NCBI GenBank assembly: GCA_963798855.1
Contig: CAWCUU010000001.1
Span: 992,001-1,056,000, forward strand
Direction: 5' to 3'
From: CAWCUU01 sp963798855
Lineage (GTDB): Bacteria > Gemmatimonadota > Gemmatimonadetes > Longimicrobiales > RSA9
DNA: 64,000 nucleotides
The notes under the pieces are model-generated. The model searched no databases. It worked only from the letters and a program-made list of their open reading frames with translations, and was not told where the DNA came from. This document shows positions 14,148-23,067 of the stretch, piece by piece (position 1 is the stretch's first letter; each line of letters starts with the position of its first letter). A program made the translations under genes and the position numbers.

Positions 14148-15427
14148 TCCAGCTGAGGGTGCCGGGCGACAAGTCGATCTCGCATCGGGCCCTGCTGCTG
14201 TCCGCGCTGGCGGAGGGGCAGAGCCGTGTCCGCGGGATCCTCAGCGGCCGCGATCCGGCGGCGACGGCAGAGGTCCTGCGCCGGCTCGGCGTGCTCGTCC
14301 CGGTGCTGGCCGAGGGGCGCGAGCTGCGGGTAGGCGGGGTCGGGCTGCGGGGGCTCCGCCAGCCGGTGCGTGAGCTGGACTGCGCCAACAGCGGAACGAC
14401 CGCGAGATTGATGCTCGGCGTGTTGTCGGCACAGCGGCTCGTCGCGGATCTGACCGGGGATGCCTCGCTGCGGGGTCGGCCCATGCGACGGGTGACCGAG
14501 CCACTGAGCGCCATGGGCGCCTCGTTCGAGGAGCTGGGAGAGCCCGACCGCCTGCCGATCCGCGTGCAGGGGCGCGCACTCCGGCCGGCGGATCACACCA
14601 GCCCTCGCGCCAGCGCCCAGGTGAAGAGCGCGCTGCTGCTCGCGGGTCTCTGCGCCGAAGTGCCGGTCCGCGTGCGCGAGCCGGCGCTCTCGCGCGACCA
14701 CACCGAGCGCCTGCTGCGCTCGCAGGGTGTGCACGTGACGACCGGTGAGGAAGGCGGCGAGGTGGTCGTCGCGCTGGAGCCGAGCGATCGACTGCGCGCG
14801 CTCGACCTGGATGTACCCGGCGACTTCTCTTCCGCGGCGTTCCTGCTCGCGCTCGCGGTCCTCGGCGGGTGTCCGCCGCTGCGCACGGAGGGCGTCGGCG
14901 TCAATCCGACGCGCACGGGCCTGCTGCGGGTGCTGATGCGGATGGGGGCCGACGTGGAAATCGTAGATGAAACGGAGAGCGGCGGCGAGCCCATTGCCGC
15001 GCTCATGGCGGAGCGGAGCGAACTCTCCGCGACGCGCGTTGAACGCGGCGAGCTGCCGTCGCTCATCGACGAGATCCCGATCGTCGCGATCCTCGCCACG
15101 CGGGCCTCGGGAGAGACGATCGTCACCGGCGCCGAGGAGCTGCGCGTCAAGGAGTCCGACCGTCTCGCCGCTATCGTCGGGAACCTGCGGGCTCTGGGCG
15201 TGGAGGCGGACGAGCTGCCGGATGGTTTGCGGGTCCTCGGGAGCGACAAGCCGCTCTCCGGTTCGGTGCGCACCCGGGGCGACCACAGGATCGCGATGGC
15301 CTTCGGGGTTCTGGGAGCGCTCCCGGGCAACGACGTCCGGATCGATGACCCGACCAGCGCGGATGTGAGCTTTCCGGGATTCTGGAAGGTGCTGCGGTCT
15401 CTCTCGGACCGGGTGGGCTCCGGGTGA
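14144..15427 (+). CDS. aroA: 3-Phosphoshikimate 1-carboxyvinyltransferase (EPSP synthase)
   Basis: Condenses shikimate 3-phosphate with phosphoenolpyruvate, the sixth step of chorismate synthesis. At 427 residues it has the usual two-domain length. The shikimate-binding N-terminus GDKSISHRALLLSALAEG starts at residue 8, the SGTTARLML loop follows near 83, and the active-site RASAQVKSALLLAGL lies near 157. ELRVKESDRLAAIV is near 330 and GDHRIAMAFGVLG is near 380. The N-terminus starts close to the KSISHR motif, a few residues shorter than many homologues. The start overlaps the end of rnz and the stop overlaps the GTG of cmk, so translation is probably coupled. Confidence 0.96.
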   Translation: MIQLRVPGDKSISHRALLLSALAEGQSRVRGILSGRDPAATAEVLRRLGVLVPVLAEGRELRVGGVGLRGLRQPVRELDCANSGTTARLMLGVLSAQRLVADLTGDASLRGRPMRRVTEPLSAMGASFEELGEPDRLPIRVQGRALRPADHTSPRASAQVKSALLLAGLCAEVPVRVREPALSRDHTERLLRSQGVHVTTGEEGGEVVVALEPSDRLRALDLDVPGDFSSAAFLLALAVLGGCPPLRTEGVGVNPTRTGLLRVLMRMGADVEIVDETESGGEPIAALMAERSELSATRVERGELPSLIDEIPIVAILATRASGETIVTGAEELRVKESDRLAAIVGNLRALGVEADELPDGLRVLGSDKPLSGSVRTRGDHRIAMAFGVLGALPGNDVRIDDPTSADVSFPGFWKVLRSLSDRVGSG

Positions 15428-16101
15428 TCATCGCGATCGACGGCCCCGCCGGCTCCGGCAAGAGCTCTACGGCGGATGCCGTCGCCCGCCGGCTCGGTTT
15501 CCACCACCTCGACTCCGGCGCTCTCTACCGCGCGGTGACCTGGGCCGCGCTCGAGGCGGGGATCCCGGTGGCGGAGTGGCCCGATCTCGACAGCACCACT
15601 CTCGACGCCCTGATGATCGAATCGCGGGTCGAGAACGATCGCCTCCGGCTCACCGCGCGAGGCCGCGACATCTCCGAGGCGCTCCGCGAGCCACGAGTCA
15701 ATGCTAGCGTCTCGCCAATGGCACGCGTCGGCGCCGTCCGCGACTGGGTGAACGAGCGACTGCGCCGCATCGCGGGGGATGCCGACGTCGTGGCGGACGG
15801 TCGCGACATCGGCACCGTCGTCTTTCCGGACGCGGAGCTGAAGGTCTTCCTCGTCGCCTCACCCGAGACGCGCGCGCTGCGGCGCCTGCGGGAGCAGGGG
15901 GTGTCGGAGCCGGATGCCGCAGAGCAGTCGGCGGAGCTCGAGCGCCTGAAGGCGCGGGACGAAATGGATGCGTCGCGCAGCCTCGCGCCGCTCCGACAGG
16001 CGCAGGATGCGGTGCTTCTCGATACAACGGCGCTGAGCTTCGATGAGCAGGTCTCCTTCATCGTCGGGCTCGCTCGAGAGCGAGGAGCGGGCGCCGCTTG
16101 A
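15424..16101 (+). CDS. cmk: Cytidylate kinase
   Basis: Phosphorylates CMP and dCMP with ATP in pyrimidine salvage. The 225-residue protein starts at GTG 15424, overlapping the aroA stop. The P-loop GPAGSGKSS is at residues 7-15. LGFHHLDSGALYRAVTWAAL follows with the CMP-binding region, and RDIGTVVFPDAELKVFLVAS near 132 carries the conserved RD and D positions. The C-terminal lid has RDEMDASRSLAPL. The aroA-cmk-rpsA order seen here is widespread in bacteria. It ends only 142 bases before rpsA, and a probable rpsA promoter begins within its last codons. Confidence 0.95.
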   Translation: MIIAIDGPAGSGKSSTADAVARRLGFHHLDSGALYRAVTWAALEAGIPVAEWPDLDSTTLDALMIESRVENDRLRLTARGRDISEALREPRVNASVSPMARVGAVRDWVNERLRRIAGDADVVADGRDIGTVVFPDAELKVFLVASPETRALRRLREQGVSEPDAAEQSAELERLKARDEMDASRSLAPLRQAQDAVLLDTTALSFDEQVSFIVGLARERGAGAA

Positions 16102-16126
16102 CCCTCTCTTCGGGGCCGGATAAATT
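16098..16126 (+). promoter_or_regulatory. Probable promoter of rpsA
   Basis: TTGACC (16098-16103), a 17-base spacer and TAAATT (16121-16126) lie at the end of cmk and about 118 bases before the rpsA ATG. Both hexamers match the sigma-70 consensus well, and the spacing is ideal. The leader it would create is long enough for the translational autoregulation known for S1 in other bacteria, but no specific structure is claimed. Confidence 0.6.
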
Positions 16127-16243
16127 CAAGGACTCTCCAGCCCACGGATGGGCGGAGCCGCGCCGGTGGAAAGCCGGCGGATCGATCACTCGAACCCCCG
16201 CGAGCCGTCGCCTCGACTCCGCGGGTCGGAGGAACCCCAGCCC

Positions 16244-18343
16244 ATGGCGGAAAGCCAGAACCAGCAAGAGCTCGAGCAGAGCGGCCCGGCGACGATCGTC
16301 GAGACGGAGCTGACCCAGGACGAGATCATCGAGCGTTCTCGCGAGGTCGGTGTGCGCGCCGACCTCTATGACGAGGAGTATTCGCCCGAGGAATACGAGG
16401 CGATGCTCCAGATGTACGAGGAGACGCTGACGAACGTCGAGGAAGGGCAAATCGTGCGCGCGCACGTGCTGCGCGTGACCGAGAATGCCGTGATCCTCGA
16501 TGTCGGCTTCAAGAGCGAGGGCTCCGTCTCGCGCGACGAGTTCAAGAGCCCGGACGACCTGAAGCCGGGCGAAGAGGTCGAAGTCTTCCTCGAAGCTCTG
16601 GAGGACGAGGAAGGGGTCGTCGTCCTGTCGAAGAAGAAGGCCGATTTCCTGCGCGTCTGGGAGAAGATCAAGACCGCCTACGAGGACGACGAGACGGTGC
16701 CGGGCATGCTGGTGCGCAAGATCAAGGGCGGCGTGACGGTCGACCTGATGGGGGTCGACGCGTTCCTGCCGGGCTCGCAGATCGCGCTGCGCCGGGTCCC
16801 GAACATCGAGGACCTGATCGGTCAGACCTACGAGTTCAAGATCATCAAGCTGAACAAGCGGCGTCGGAACATCGTCGTGAGCCGGCGCGTGATCCTGGAG
16901 GGCGAGCGCGAGAAGAAGCGCGAGCAGCTGGTGAAGGAGCTGCTGGTCGGCCAGGTCCGCAAGGGCGTGGTGAAGAACGTGACGGATTTCGGCGCGTTCA
17001 TCGATCTGGGCGGGATGGATGGGCTGTTGCACATCACGGACATGAGCTGGGGTCGTGTCGGTCATCCGTCGGAGGTGGTCTCGATCGGAGACGAGCTGGA
17101 CGTGAAGGTGCTCGACATCGACTGGGACCGCGAGCGGATCTCGCTGGGGCTGAAGCAGCTGCTGCCGTATCCCTGGAAGGACATCGAGCGCAAGTACCCG
17201 GTCGGCTCGCGCGTGCGCGGCCGTGTCGTGTCGATCACGAACTACGGCGCGTTCGTGGAGCTGGAGAAGGGCGTCGAGGGACTCGTGCACGTCTCCGAGA
17301 TGTCGTGGACGCGCAACGTGCGCCACCCCTCGCAGATGGTGGCGATCGGCGACGAGATCGAGGCGGTCGTGCTGAGCGTGGATCGGGACGACGAGAAGAT
17401 CTCGCTCGGCATGAAGCAGACGGAGGAGGATCCCTGGCTCGCGCTGCCGGTGAAGTATCCGACGGGCACGCGGGTCACGGGCAAGGTCCGCAACCTGACC
17501 TCCTTCGGCGCGTTCGTCGAGATCGAGCCGGGTATCGACGGGCTCATTCATATCTCCGACATGAGCTGGACACGTCGCGTGCAGCACCCGTCCGAGGTCC
17601 TGCGCAAGGGCGAGGACGTGGAGGTGGTGGTGCTCAGCGTGGACGCCGAGAACAAGCGGATCTCGCTCGGGCTGAAGCAGACGCAGGAGGATCCGTGGTA
17701 CCACCTCGTCAAGGAGTATGCTCCGGGCGTGGAGGCGACGGGTAGCGTGGTACGTGTGCTGGAGGACGGCGTCGTGGTCGATCTCGGCAATGAGGTCGAG
17801 GGCTTCGTCCCCGCGAGCCAGCTCGGAACGACGGCGAAGAACGTGATGGATCGCTTCCAGGAGGGCATGCGCCTGGAGATGCGGGTGATCGAGTCGGACG
17901 CAGTGAACCGCCGCATCGTGCTGGCGGTCACCGAGCTGCCGGAGGAGGTCACCACTGTCGAGGGCGAGGGCGAGGGCGCGGGCGAGGGCGAGGGCGAGGG
18001 CGTGGGCGGAGGCCAGGAGGCCGCGGAGAGCACGGAGGGCGAGGAGCCGGTCGCGGCTGCGGCCGCGATGGAGGAGGCCGCGCCGGGCGAGGTGCCGGAG
18101 GCGGAGGCTTCGGAGGCCGTCGACGAAGCCGAGGTGGAACAGCCCACGGACGAGGCCGGTGCGGAGGAGGCCGGGGAGGAAGAGGTGGAACAGCCGGCGG
18201 GCGAGGGCGGTGCGGAAGAGGCCGCGAGCGAAGCGGGCGACGTGGAGGCACCCAGGGCGGTCGCGTCACCGGATGGTGCGGCGGCGGAGGGTGCGGCGGC
18301 AGAGGGGGAGGCGGCGGAGGAGGAGGAGCAGCCGACGACCTGA
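16244..18343 (+). CDS. rpsA: Ribosomal protein S1 with long acidic tail
   Basis: A 699-residue S1 protein that binds mRNA leaders on the 30S subunit. Six S1/OB repeats begin near residues 66, 151, 235, 320, 407 and 495. The best conserved are repeats 3-5 (TDFGAFIDLGGMDGLLHITD, TNYGAFVELEKGVEGLVHVS, TSFGAFVEIEPGIDGLIHIS), each ending in ISLGLKQ or ISLGMKQ. After about residue 566 comes a 133-residue tail made almost only of Glu, Ala, Gly and a few Pro. It is partly built by (GAGGGC)n DNA repeats and a repeated EVEQP unit, and is not found in the E. coli protein. ATG 16244 has GGAGGAA ten bases upstream; an earlier in-frame ATG at 16148 is rejected. A terminator follows. Confidence 0.95.
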   Translation: MAESQNQQELEQSGPATIVETELTQDEIIERSREVGVRADLYDEEYSPEEYEAMLQMYEETLTNVEEGQIVRAHVLRVTENAVILDVGFKSEGSVSRDEFKSPDDLKPGEEVEVFLEALEDEEGVVVLSKKKADFLRVWEKIKTAYEDDETVPGMLVRKIKGGVTVDLMGVDAFLPGSQIALRRVPNIEDLIGQTYEFKIIKLNKRRRNIVVSRRVILEGEREKKREQLVKELLVGQVRKGVVKNVTDFGAFIDLGGMDGLLHITDMSWGRVGHPSEVVSIGDELDVKVLDIDWDRERISLGLKQLLPYPWKDIERKYPVGSRVRGRVVSITNYGAFVELEKGVEGLVHVSEMSWTRNVRHPSQMVAIGDEIEAVVLSVDRDDEKISLGMKQTEEDPWLALPVKYPTGTRVTGKVRNLTSFGAFVEIEPGIDGLIHISDMSWTRRVQHPSEVLRKGEDVEVVVLSVDAENKRISLGLKQTQEDPWYHLVKEYAPGVEATGSVVRVLEDGVVVDLGNEVEGFVPASQLGTTAKNVMDRFQEGMRLEMRVIESDAVNRRIVLAVTELPEEVTTVEGEGEGAGEGEGEGVGGGQEAAESTEGEEPVAAAAAMEEAAPGEVPEAEASEAVDEAEVEQPTDEAGAEEAGEEEVEQPAGEGGAEEAASEAGDVEAPRAVASPDGAAAEGAAAEGEAAEEEEQPTT
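17960..18007 (+). repeat. Hexanucleotide tandem repeat inside rpsA
   Basis: Eight consecutive GAGGGC-type units (units 4 and 8 read GCGGGC and GTGGGC) encode the EGEGEGAGEGEGEG part of the S1 tail. A slippage-prone microsatellite in frame (6-bp unit) can change tail length without frameshifting the essential gene. Confidence 0.85.
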
Positions 18344-18371
18344 GGCCGGCCTCGGGCACGGTGTCACGAGC

Positions 18372-18413
18372 AAGGGGCGGCTCCGCGCCAGCGCGCGGGG
18401 CCGTCCCTTTTTT
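18372..18413 (+). terminator. Rho-independent terminator after rpsA
   Basis: A GC-rich stem GGGGCGGCTCCGCG (18374-18387) pairs with CGCGGGGCCGTCCC after a short loop, with 12 of 14 canonical pairs, and runs straight into TTTTTT. It lies 30 bases after the rpsA stop and separates it from the downstream lipoprotein gene. Confidence 0.85.
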
Positions 18414-18474
18414 CGCTGCTGAGGCATGGGTATCTTGCCGAAATTCCTGCGTACCCGATCGAGTGTAGCCGTCG

Positions 18475-19971
18475 ATGAACTGGAAGAAATGGGTGCCGCC
18501 GGCCCTGCCGGCACTGCTGGTGATTTCGCTGGGTGGGGCGAGCTGTGCGAGAGCGGGCGTGGGAAGCGCTCCCTCCGCGGAGCCGACGAGCGCTCCGCTG
18601 GAGGCAGGAGCGGCTACGCCGGAGGAAAACGAGCTGGCGGCGTCACTGCTGGGCGCCGCGCGGAGCGCGTTCGCCGACAAGCGGATGGCGGAGGCGGACT
18701 CGCTCGCGAGGCTGGTCGTCGAGCGGCACGGGACCACGCCTTCATCGACGCCCGCGCTGCTGCTGTCGGCCCGGACGGCGGAGGCCCTGGGCGATCTCGA
18801 GGCGGCGGTGCAGCGCGCGGACCGTTACGCGGGCCTCTTCCCGCCGGGCTCGCAGGCTGCGCGTCCGGCGCAGGAGCTGGCCAGACGCGCCCGCTCCCGC
18901 CTGGCGGAGGAGCGCGCCTCTCGGCCGGTGATCGGTGCGATGCTGCCGCGGAGCGGGTCCGCCTACATGCAGCGGTACGGTGATCTGATCCTGCAGGGTA
19001 TCCGGATCGCGCTGGGCGGAGGTGGTGAGGAAGGGCCGGTGCGACTGGTGGTGGTCGATGACGGGGGGGATCCGGGCAGCGCTCCGGAACGGATGGCGGA
19101 GCTGGAGCGATCGGGCGCGGTGGCGGTGATCGGACCGCTGCTGACGCCTGCGGTGCGTGCCGCGGCGGAGGCGCGCGGAAGCGAGTCGATCGTGATCGTC
19201 AGCCCGACCGCTCCCGATTCCGTCGGTGCGCCGAACACCTATTCGCTCGGAGGGATGGACGCGGGAGGTCCGGCGGCGCTGGCGCGTTACGCGGCCGCCC
19301 ACGAGCTCCGCCGGGTGGCGGTGCTCTACCCGCGCATGACGCATTACGCGGCCGCGGCCGCGGTGTTCGAGGCGGCGCTGCGTGCCGCCGGCGGGCAGGT
19401 GAGCGTCGACGTCCCCTACGACTCGGGTGCGACGACGTTCGCCGACTGGGTCGGCCGCGTCGTCAAGAGCGCTCCGCAGGCGGTCTACGTTCCGGCGCCC
19501 GAGCGCGACGTGCGCCAGCTGGCGCCTCAGCTCCGCTACTACGGCATCAGCCCGGACACGGTGCAGGTCATGGGTGACGAGAGCTGGACCTCGGACGCGG
19601 TGCGCCGCACGCTGCAGGCGACCGGCATGACGGGGGTGCTCGCGAGCACGCCGATGGTGCGGGCGGCGCCGGGATCGGGGTGGCAGGCGTTCACGCAGGT
19701 GTACGAGCAGGCGGAGCGGCGAACGCTCGACAACCCGTATCCCGCGCTCGGCTATGACGCCGCGCTCCTCGTTCTGCGGGCGGTGCAGGAGTCGCGCAGC
19801 CATGGCGGCTCGGTGGCTTCGCGCTTCGCGGCGCTGCGCGACGTACAGGGGGCCACGGGAACCTACTCCGTTCAGGGCGGCAGCATCCGGCGCCGGCCGG
19901 TGATCGTTCGAGTCGAGGCGGATCGCCTGGTGCCGATGGAGACGGTGGCGGAGGGAGGCGGCCAGCGGTGA
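18475..19971 (+). CDS. LpoA/LivK-like periplasmic-binding-fold lipoprotein
   Basis: A 498-residue exported protein. The N-terminal hydrophobic segment (ALPALLVISLGGASC) ends in an imperfect lipobox at Cys24. Residues 55-140 are helical and TPR-like (AARSAFADKRMAEADSLARL). From about 145 a type-1 periplasmic binding fold begins: IGAMLPRSGSAYMQRYGDLI, LVVVDDGGDPGSAPERMAEL, AVAVIGPLLTPAVRAAAEAR, IVIVSPTAPD and RRVAVLYPRMTHYAAAAAVF. This TPR-plus-LivK architecture is that of the LpoA-type activators of penicillin-binding proteins, though amino-acid ABC receptors share the fold. No ABC transporter is adjacent, which favours the former. It overlaps the downstream carboxylase gene (GTGA). Confidence 0.75.
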   Translation: MNWKKWVPPALPALLVISLGGASCARAGVGSAPSAEPTSAPLEAGAATPEENELAASLLGAARSAFADKRMAEADSLARLVVERHGTTPSSTPALLLSARTAEALGDLEAAVQRADRYAGLFPPGSQAARPAQELARRARSRLAEERASRPVIGAMLPRSGSAYMQRYGDLILQGIRIALGGGGEEGPVRLVVVDDGGDPGSAPERMAELERSGAVAVIGPLLTPAVRAAAEARGSESIVIVSPTAPDSVGAPNTYSLGGMDAGGPAALARYAAAHELRRVAVLYPRMTHYAAAAAVFEAALRAAGGQVSVDVPYDSGATTFADWVGRVVKSAPQAVYVPAPERDVRQLAPQLRYYGISPDTVQVMGDESWTSDAVRRTLQATGMTGVLASTPMVRAAPGSGWQAFTQVYEQAERRTLDNPYPALGYDAALLVLRAVQESRSHGGSVASRFAALRDVQGATGTYSVQGGSIRRRPVIVRVEADRLVPMETVAEGGGQR

Positions 19972-21518
19972 CGATGCGCGAGCGACTGGAGCACCTCGAG
20001 GCGCTGCGGCTCGAGAGTGAGCGCGGCGGCGGCGAGAGACGGCTGAAGGCGCAGCACGAGAAGGGGAAGCTGTCGGCGCGCGAACGGCTCGACCTGCTGC
20101 TCGACGAGGGCAGCTTCATCGAGCTCGACCGCTTCGTGACGCACCGCACCGTCGGCTTCGGTCTCGAGCACAAGAAGGTGCTCGGCGACGGCGTCGTCAC
20201 CGGCTACGGCACGATCGAGCGGCGGCCGGTCTACGTCTTCAGCCAGGACTTCACCGTGTTCGGCGGCTCCCTCTCGCAGGCGCATGCCGAGAAGATCTGC
20301 AAAGTGATGGATCTCGCGCTGCGCAACGGAGCGCCGGTGATCGGGCTGAACGACTCGGGCGGAGCGCGCATCCAGGAAGGCGTCGTCAGCCTCGGCGGCT
20401 ACGCGGACATCTTCCTTCGCAACACGCTTGCCTCGGGCGTCGTGCCGCAGATCAGCGCGGTGCTCGGGCCGTGCGCCGGCGGGGCGGTGTACTCCCCGGC
20501 CATAACCGACTTCGTCTACATGGTGCGGGGAACGAGCTACATGTTCGTAACGGGCCCGAACGTGGTGAAGACGGTGACGCATGAGGACATCGACATGGAG
20601 GGGCTGGGTGGGGCGGATGTACACGCCGGAACATTGGGCGTGGCGCACTTCGCGCACGACAGCGAGATCGAGTCGCTGCAGGCGATCCGCGCCCTCTTCG
20701 CCTACATCCCGCAGAACAATCGGGAGGATCCGCCGCGGCGCGAGACGGCCGACCCGTTCGACCGGCGCGACGAGTCGCTGCTCGCCGTCGTGCCGGAGGA
20801 GGCAGCGCGGCCGTACGACATCCACGATGTCATCCGGCCCGTCGTGGACGACGGCGACTTCTATGAAGTCCACCGCGATTACGCGGCGAACATCGTGACG
20901 GGCTTCGCCCACCTGGGTGGCAGGGCCGTCGGCATCGTCGCGAACCAGCCCGCGGTGCTGGCCGGGGTGCTCGACATCAACAGCGCGGTGAAGGGCGCGC
21001 GCTTCGTCCGCTTCTGCGACTCGTTCAACATCCCCCTCGTCGTCTTCGAAGATGTCCCGGGCTTCCTCCCGGGCGTGGCGCAGGAACACGGGGGCATTAT
21101 CCGTCACGGCGCGAAGCTGCTCTACGCGTTCTGCGAAGCGACGGTGCCGCGCGTGACCGTGATCACACGCAAGGCCTACGGCGGCGCGTACGACGTGATG
21201 AACTCGAAGCACATTCGCGGCGACGTGAACCTCGCCTGGCCGAGCGCGGAGATCGCCGTGATGGGACCGAAGGGGGCGGTCGAGGTCCTGTTCCGCAAGG
21301 AGATCGCGGCCGCTGAGGATCCCGCCGCGGAGGCTGCGCGGCTGGAGTCCGATTACCGCGAGCAGTTCGCGAACCCGTACATCGCGGCGAGCCGCGGCTA
21401 CATCGACGACGTGATCGACCCGCGCGAGACGCGGCCTCGCTTGATCAACGCACTCGACATGCTCGCCGAGAAGCGGGACGCGAACCCGCCGAAGAAACAT
21501 GGCAACATCCCGCTCTGA
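19968..21518 (+). CDS. pccB: Acyl-CoA (propionyl-CoA) carboxylase carboxyltransferase beta subunit
   Basis: A 516-residue carboxyltransferase that moves CO2 from carboxybiotin to an acyl-CoA. Motifs include KGKLSARERLDLLLDEGSF (residues 25-43), GLNDSGGARIQEGV near 126-139, ISAVLGPCAGGAVYSPAITD near 162-181, and GFLPGVAQEHGGIIRHGAKL near 365-384. KAYGGAYDVM, near 396, completes the C-terminal oxyanion site. The strong similarity of these blocks to PccB/MmdA, plus the adjacent mutase gene, favours propionyl-CoA as substrate. The start is GTG 19968, overlapping the previous stop; ATG 19974 is an alternative. It overlaps the biotin carboxylase gene by 20 bases. Confidence 0.93.
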   Translation: MTMRERLEHLEALRLESERGGGERRLKAQHEKGKLSARERLDLLLDEGSFIELDRFVTHRTVGFGLEHKKVLGDGVVTGYGTIERRPVYVFSQDFTVFGGSLSQAHAEKICKVMDLALRNGAPVIGLNDSGGARIQEGVVSLGGYADIFLRNTLASGVVPQISAVLGPCAGGAVYSPAITDFVYMVRGTSYMFVTGPNVVKTVTHEDIDMEGLGGADVHAGTLGVAHFAHDSEIESLQAIRALFAYIPQNNREDPPRRETADPFDRRDESLLAVVPEEAARPYDIHDVIRPVVDDGDFYEVHRDYAANIVTGFAHLGGRAVGIVANQPAVLAGVLDINSAVKGARFVRFCDSFNIPLVVFEDVPGFLPGVAQEHGGIIRHGAKLLYAFCEATVPRVTVITRKAYGGAYDVMNSKHIRGDVNLAWPSAEIAVMGPKGAVEVLFRKEIAAAEDPAAEAARLESDYREQFANPYIAASRGYIDDVIDPRETRPRLINALDMLAEKRDANPPKKHGNIPL

Positions 21519-23067
21519 GACCCGGCGCCGCGCCGCGCCGGCGCCGTCGATGGCCGCCGCGGCGGCTCCGGCCGGGCCGCCGTTCTCGAAGGTGCTGGTC
21601 GCGAACCGGGGCGAGATCGCAGTGCGGGTGATGCGCGCCTGTCGGGAGCTCCGCGTGCGCGCGGTCGCCGTCTACTCCGACGCGGATCGCCTCGCCCCGC
21701 ACGTCCTGGAGGCAGACGAGGCGTATCCGATCGGGCCGGCGCCGTCGTCGAAGAGCTATCTACGCGGCGAAGCGATCGTCGAGGTGGCGCTTCGCGCCGG
21801 ATGCGAGGCCGTACACCCCGGGTACGGCTTTCTCGCGGAGCGCGCGTCGTTCGCGCGTCAGGTGGAGGAGGCGGGGCTGGTCTTCGTCGGACCGCCCGCG
21901 GCAGCGATCGCGGCAATGGGTGACAAGACGGAGGCGCGTCGCCGGATGATCGCCGCGGGAGTGCCCGTCGTGCCGGGAACGGCGGACCCACTCGCGGATT
22001 CGGCGGCGGCGAAGGAGGCGGCCGAGTCCATCGGCTACCCGGTCATGCTGAAGGCGGCGGCGGGCGGCGGAGGGAAGGGAATGCGTGTCGTCCGCTCGGA
22101 AGATGAGCTGAGCCGCGCATTCGAGGCGGCGTCGCGGGAGGCCCGGTCGGCGTTCGGCGACGGCAGCATCTACCTGGAGAAGTATCTGGAGGGACCACGC
22201 CACATCGAGATCCAGGTGCTTGCGGATGCCCACGGCAACGTGCTCTCGCTCGCGGAGCGAGAGTGCTCCATTCAGCGGCGGCACCAGAAGATGGTGGAGG
22301 AGGCGCCATCGGCGGTGCTCACGCCGGAGCTGCGCGCCGAGATGGGGCGGGCCGCGACGGCAGCCGCCACCGCGGTCGGTTACCAGAACGCGGGCACCGT
22401 CGAGTTCCTGTACGAGGATGGCGCGTTCTACTTCCTCGAGATGAACACGCGCCTGCAGGTCGAGCACCCGGTCACGGAGCTGGTCACGGGCCTCGACCTC
22501 GTGCAGTGGCAGCTGCGCGTCGCCGCCGGCGAGGCGCTGCCGTTCGGGCAGGAGGAGGTCCGGCTGCGCGGGCACGCCGTCGAGTGCCGCATAACCAGTG
22601 AGGATCCGTGGACCGGCTTCATGCCGTCCACCGGACGGATCGAGCAGATCGACCTGCCTTCCGGCCCCGGCGTCCGCTGGGATGGCGGTGTCACCGCCGG
22701 CTCGGAGATCTCGCTCTACTACGATCCGCTGATCGGCAAGCTGATCGCGTACGGCGACAGCCGCGAGGAAGCGATCGCGCGGATGGAGCGGGCACTGGGG
22801 GAGCTCAGAGTCGCCGGTGTCGAGACGTCCGCCGCGTTCCTGCGCCGCGTGATGCGCGAGCCCGACTTCCGTGCAGGACGCATCGACATCCTCTATCTGG
22901 AGCGCCACCCCGAGCTGCTGGAGCGGCCGAACGACGATGAGGCGATCCGCGTCGTCGCGATCGCGGCAGCGCTGCTCGCGGATCGGGAACGGCGTCGACG
23001 CGACGTGCGGCGGATCGAGGGCGAATCCAACCGTTCGCGGTGGCGTGACCTGGGTTGGCGTGGCTGA
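21499..23067 (+). CDS. accC: Biotin carboxylase subunit of acyl-CoA carboxylase
   Basis: An ATP-grasp enzyme that carboxylates biotin on the carrier protein. After a 30-residue Ala/Pro-rich leader come VLVANRGEIAVRVMRACREL, HPGYGFLAERASFA, the glycine-rich ATP loop AAAGGGGKGMRVV near residue 186, ERECSIQRRHQKMVEEAPS and EMNTRLQVEHPVTELVTGLD near 314. The C-terminal domain carries GHAVECRI and GGVTAGSEISLYYDPLIGKL. It lacks a biotinyl domain; the carrier is encoded separately at 24353. At 522 residues it is slightly longer than E. coli AccC. ATG 21499 lies inside the end of pccB; a later ATG at 21550 is possible. Its stop overlaps the RNA methyltransferase start. Confidence 0.93.
   Translation: MATSRSETRRRAAPAPSMAAAAAPAGPPFSKVLVANRGEIAVRVMRACRELRVRAVAVYSDADRLAPHVLEADEAYPIGPAPSSKSYLRGEAIVEVALRAGCEAVHPGYGFLAERASFARQVEEAGLVFVGPPAAAIAAMGDKTEARRRMIAAGVPVVPGTADPLADSAAAKEAAESIGYPVMLKAAAGGGGKGMRVVRSEDELSRAFEAASREARSAFGDGSIYLEKYLEGPRHIEIQVLADAHGNVLSLAERECSIQRRHQKMVEEAPSAVLTPELRAEMGRAATAAATAVGYQNAGTVEFLYEDGAFYFLEMNTRLQVEHPVTELVTGLDLVQWQLRVAAGEALPFGQEEVRLRGHAVECRITSEDPWTGFMPSTGRIEQIDLPSGPGVRWDGGVTAGSEISLYYDPLIGKLIAYGDSREEAIARMERALGELRVAGVETSAAFLRRVMREPDFRAGRIDILYLERHPELLERPNDDEAIRVVAIAAALLADRERRRRDVRRIEGESNRSRWRDLGWRG

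Noticed and set aside
16058..17704. Long minus-strand reading frame opposite rpsA
   Set aside because: It is the antisense shadow of a very high-GC, strongly codon-biased gene; its product is His/Arg/Asp-rich without any motif, while the plus strand encodes six clear S1 domains.
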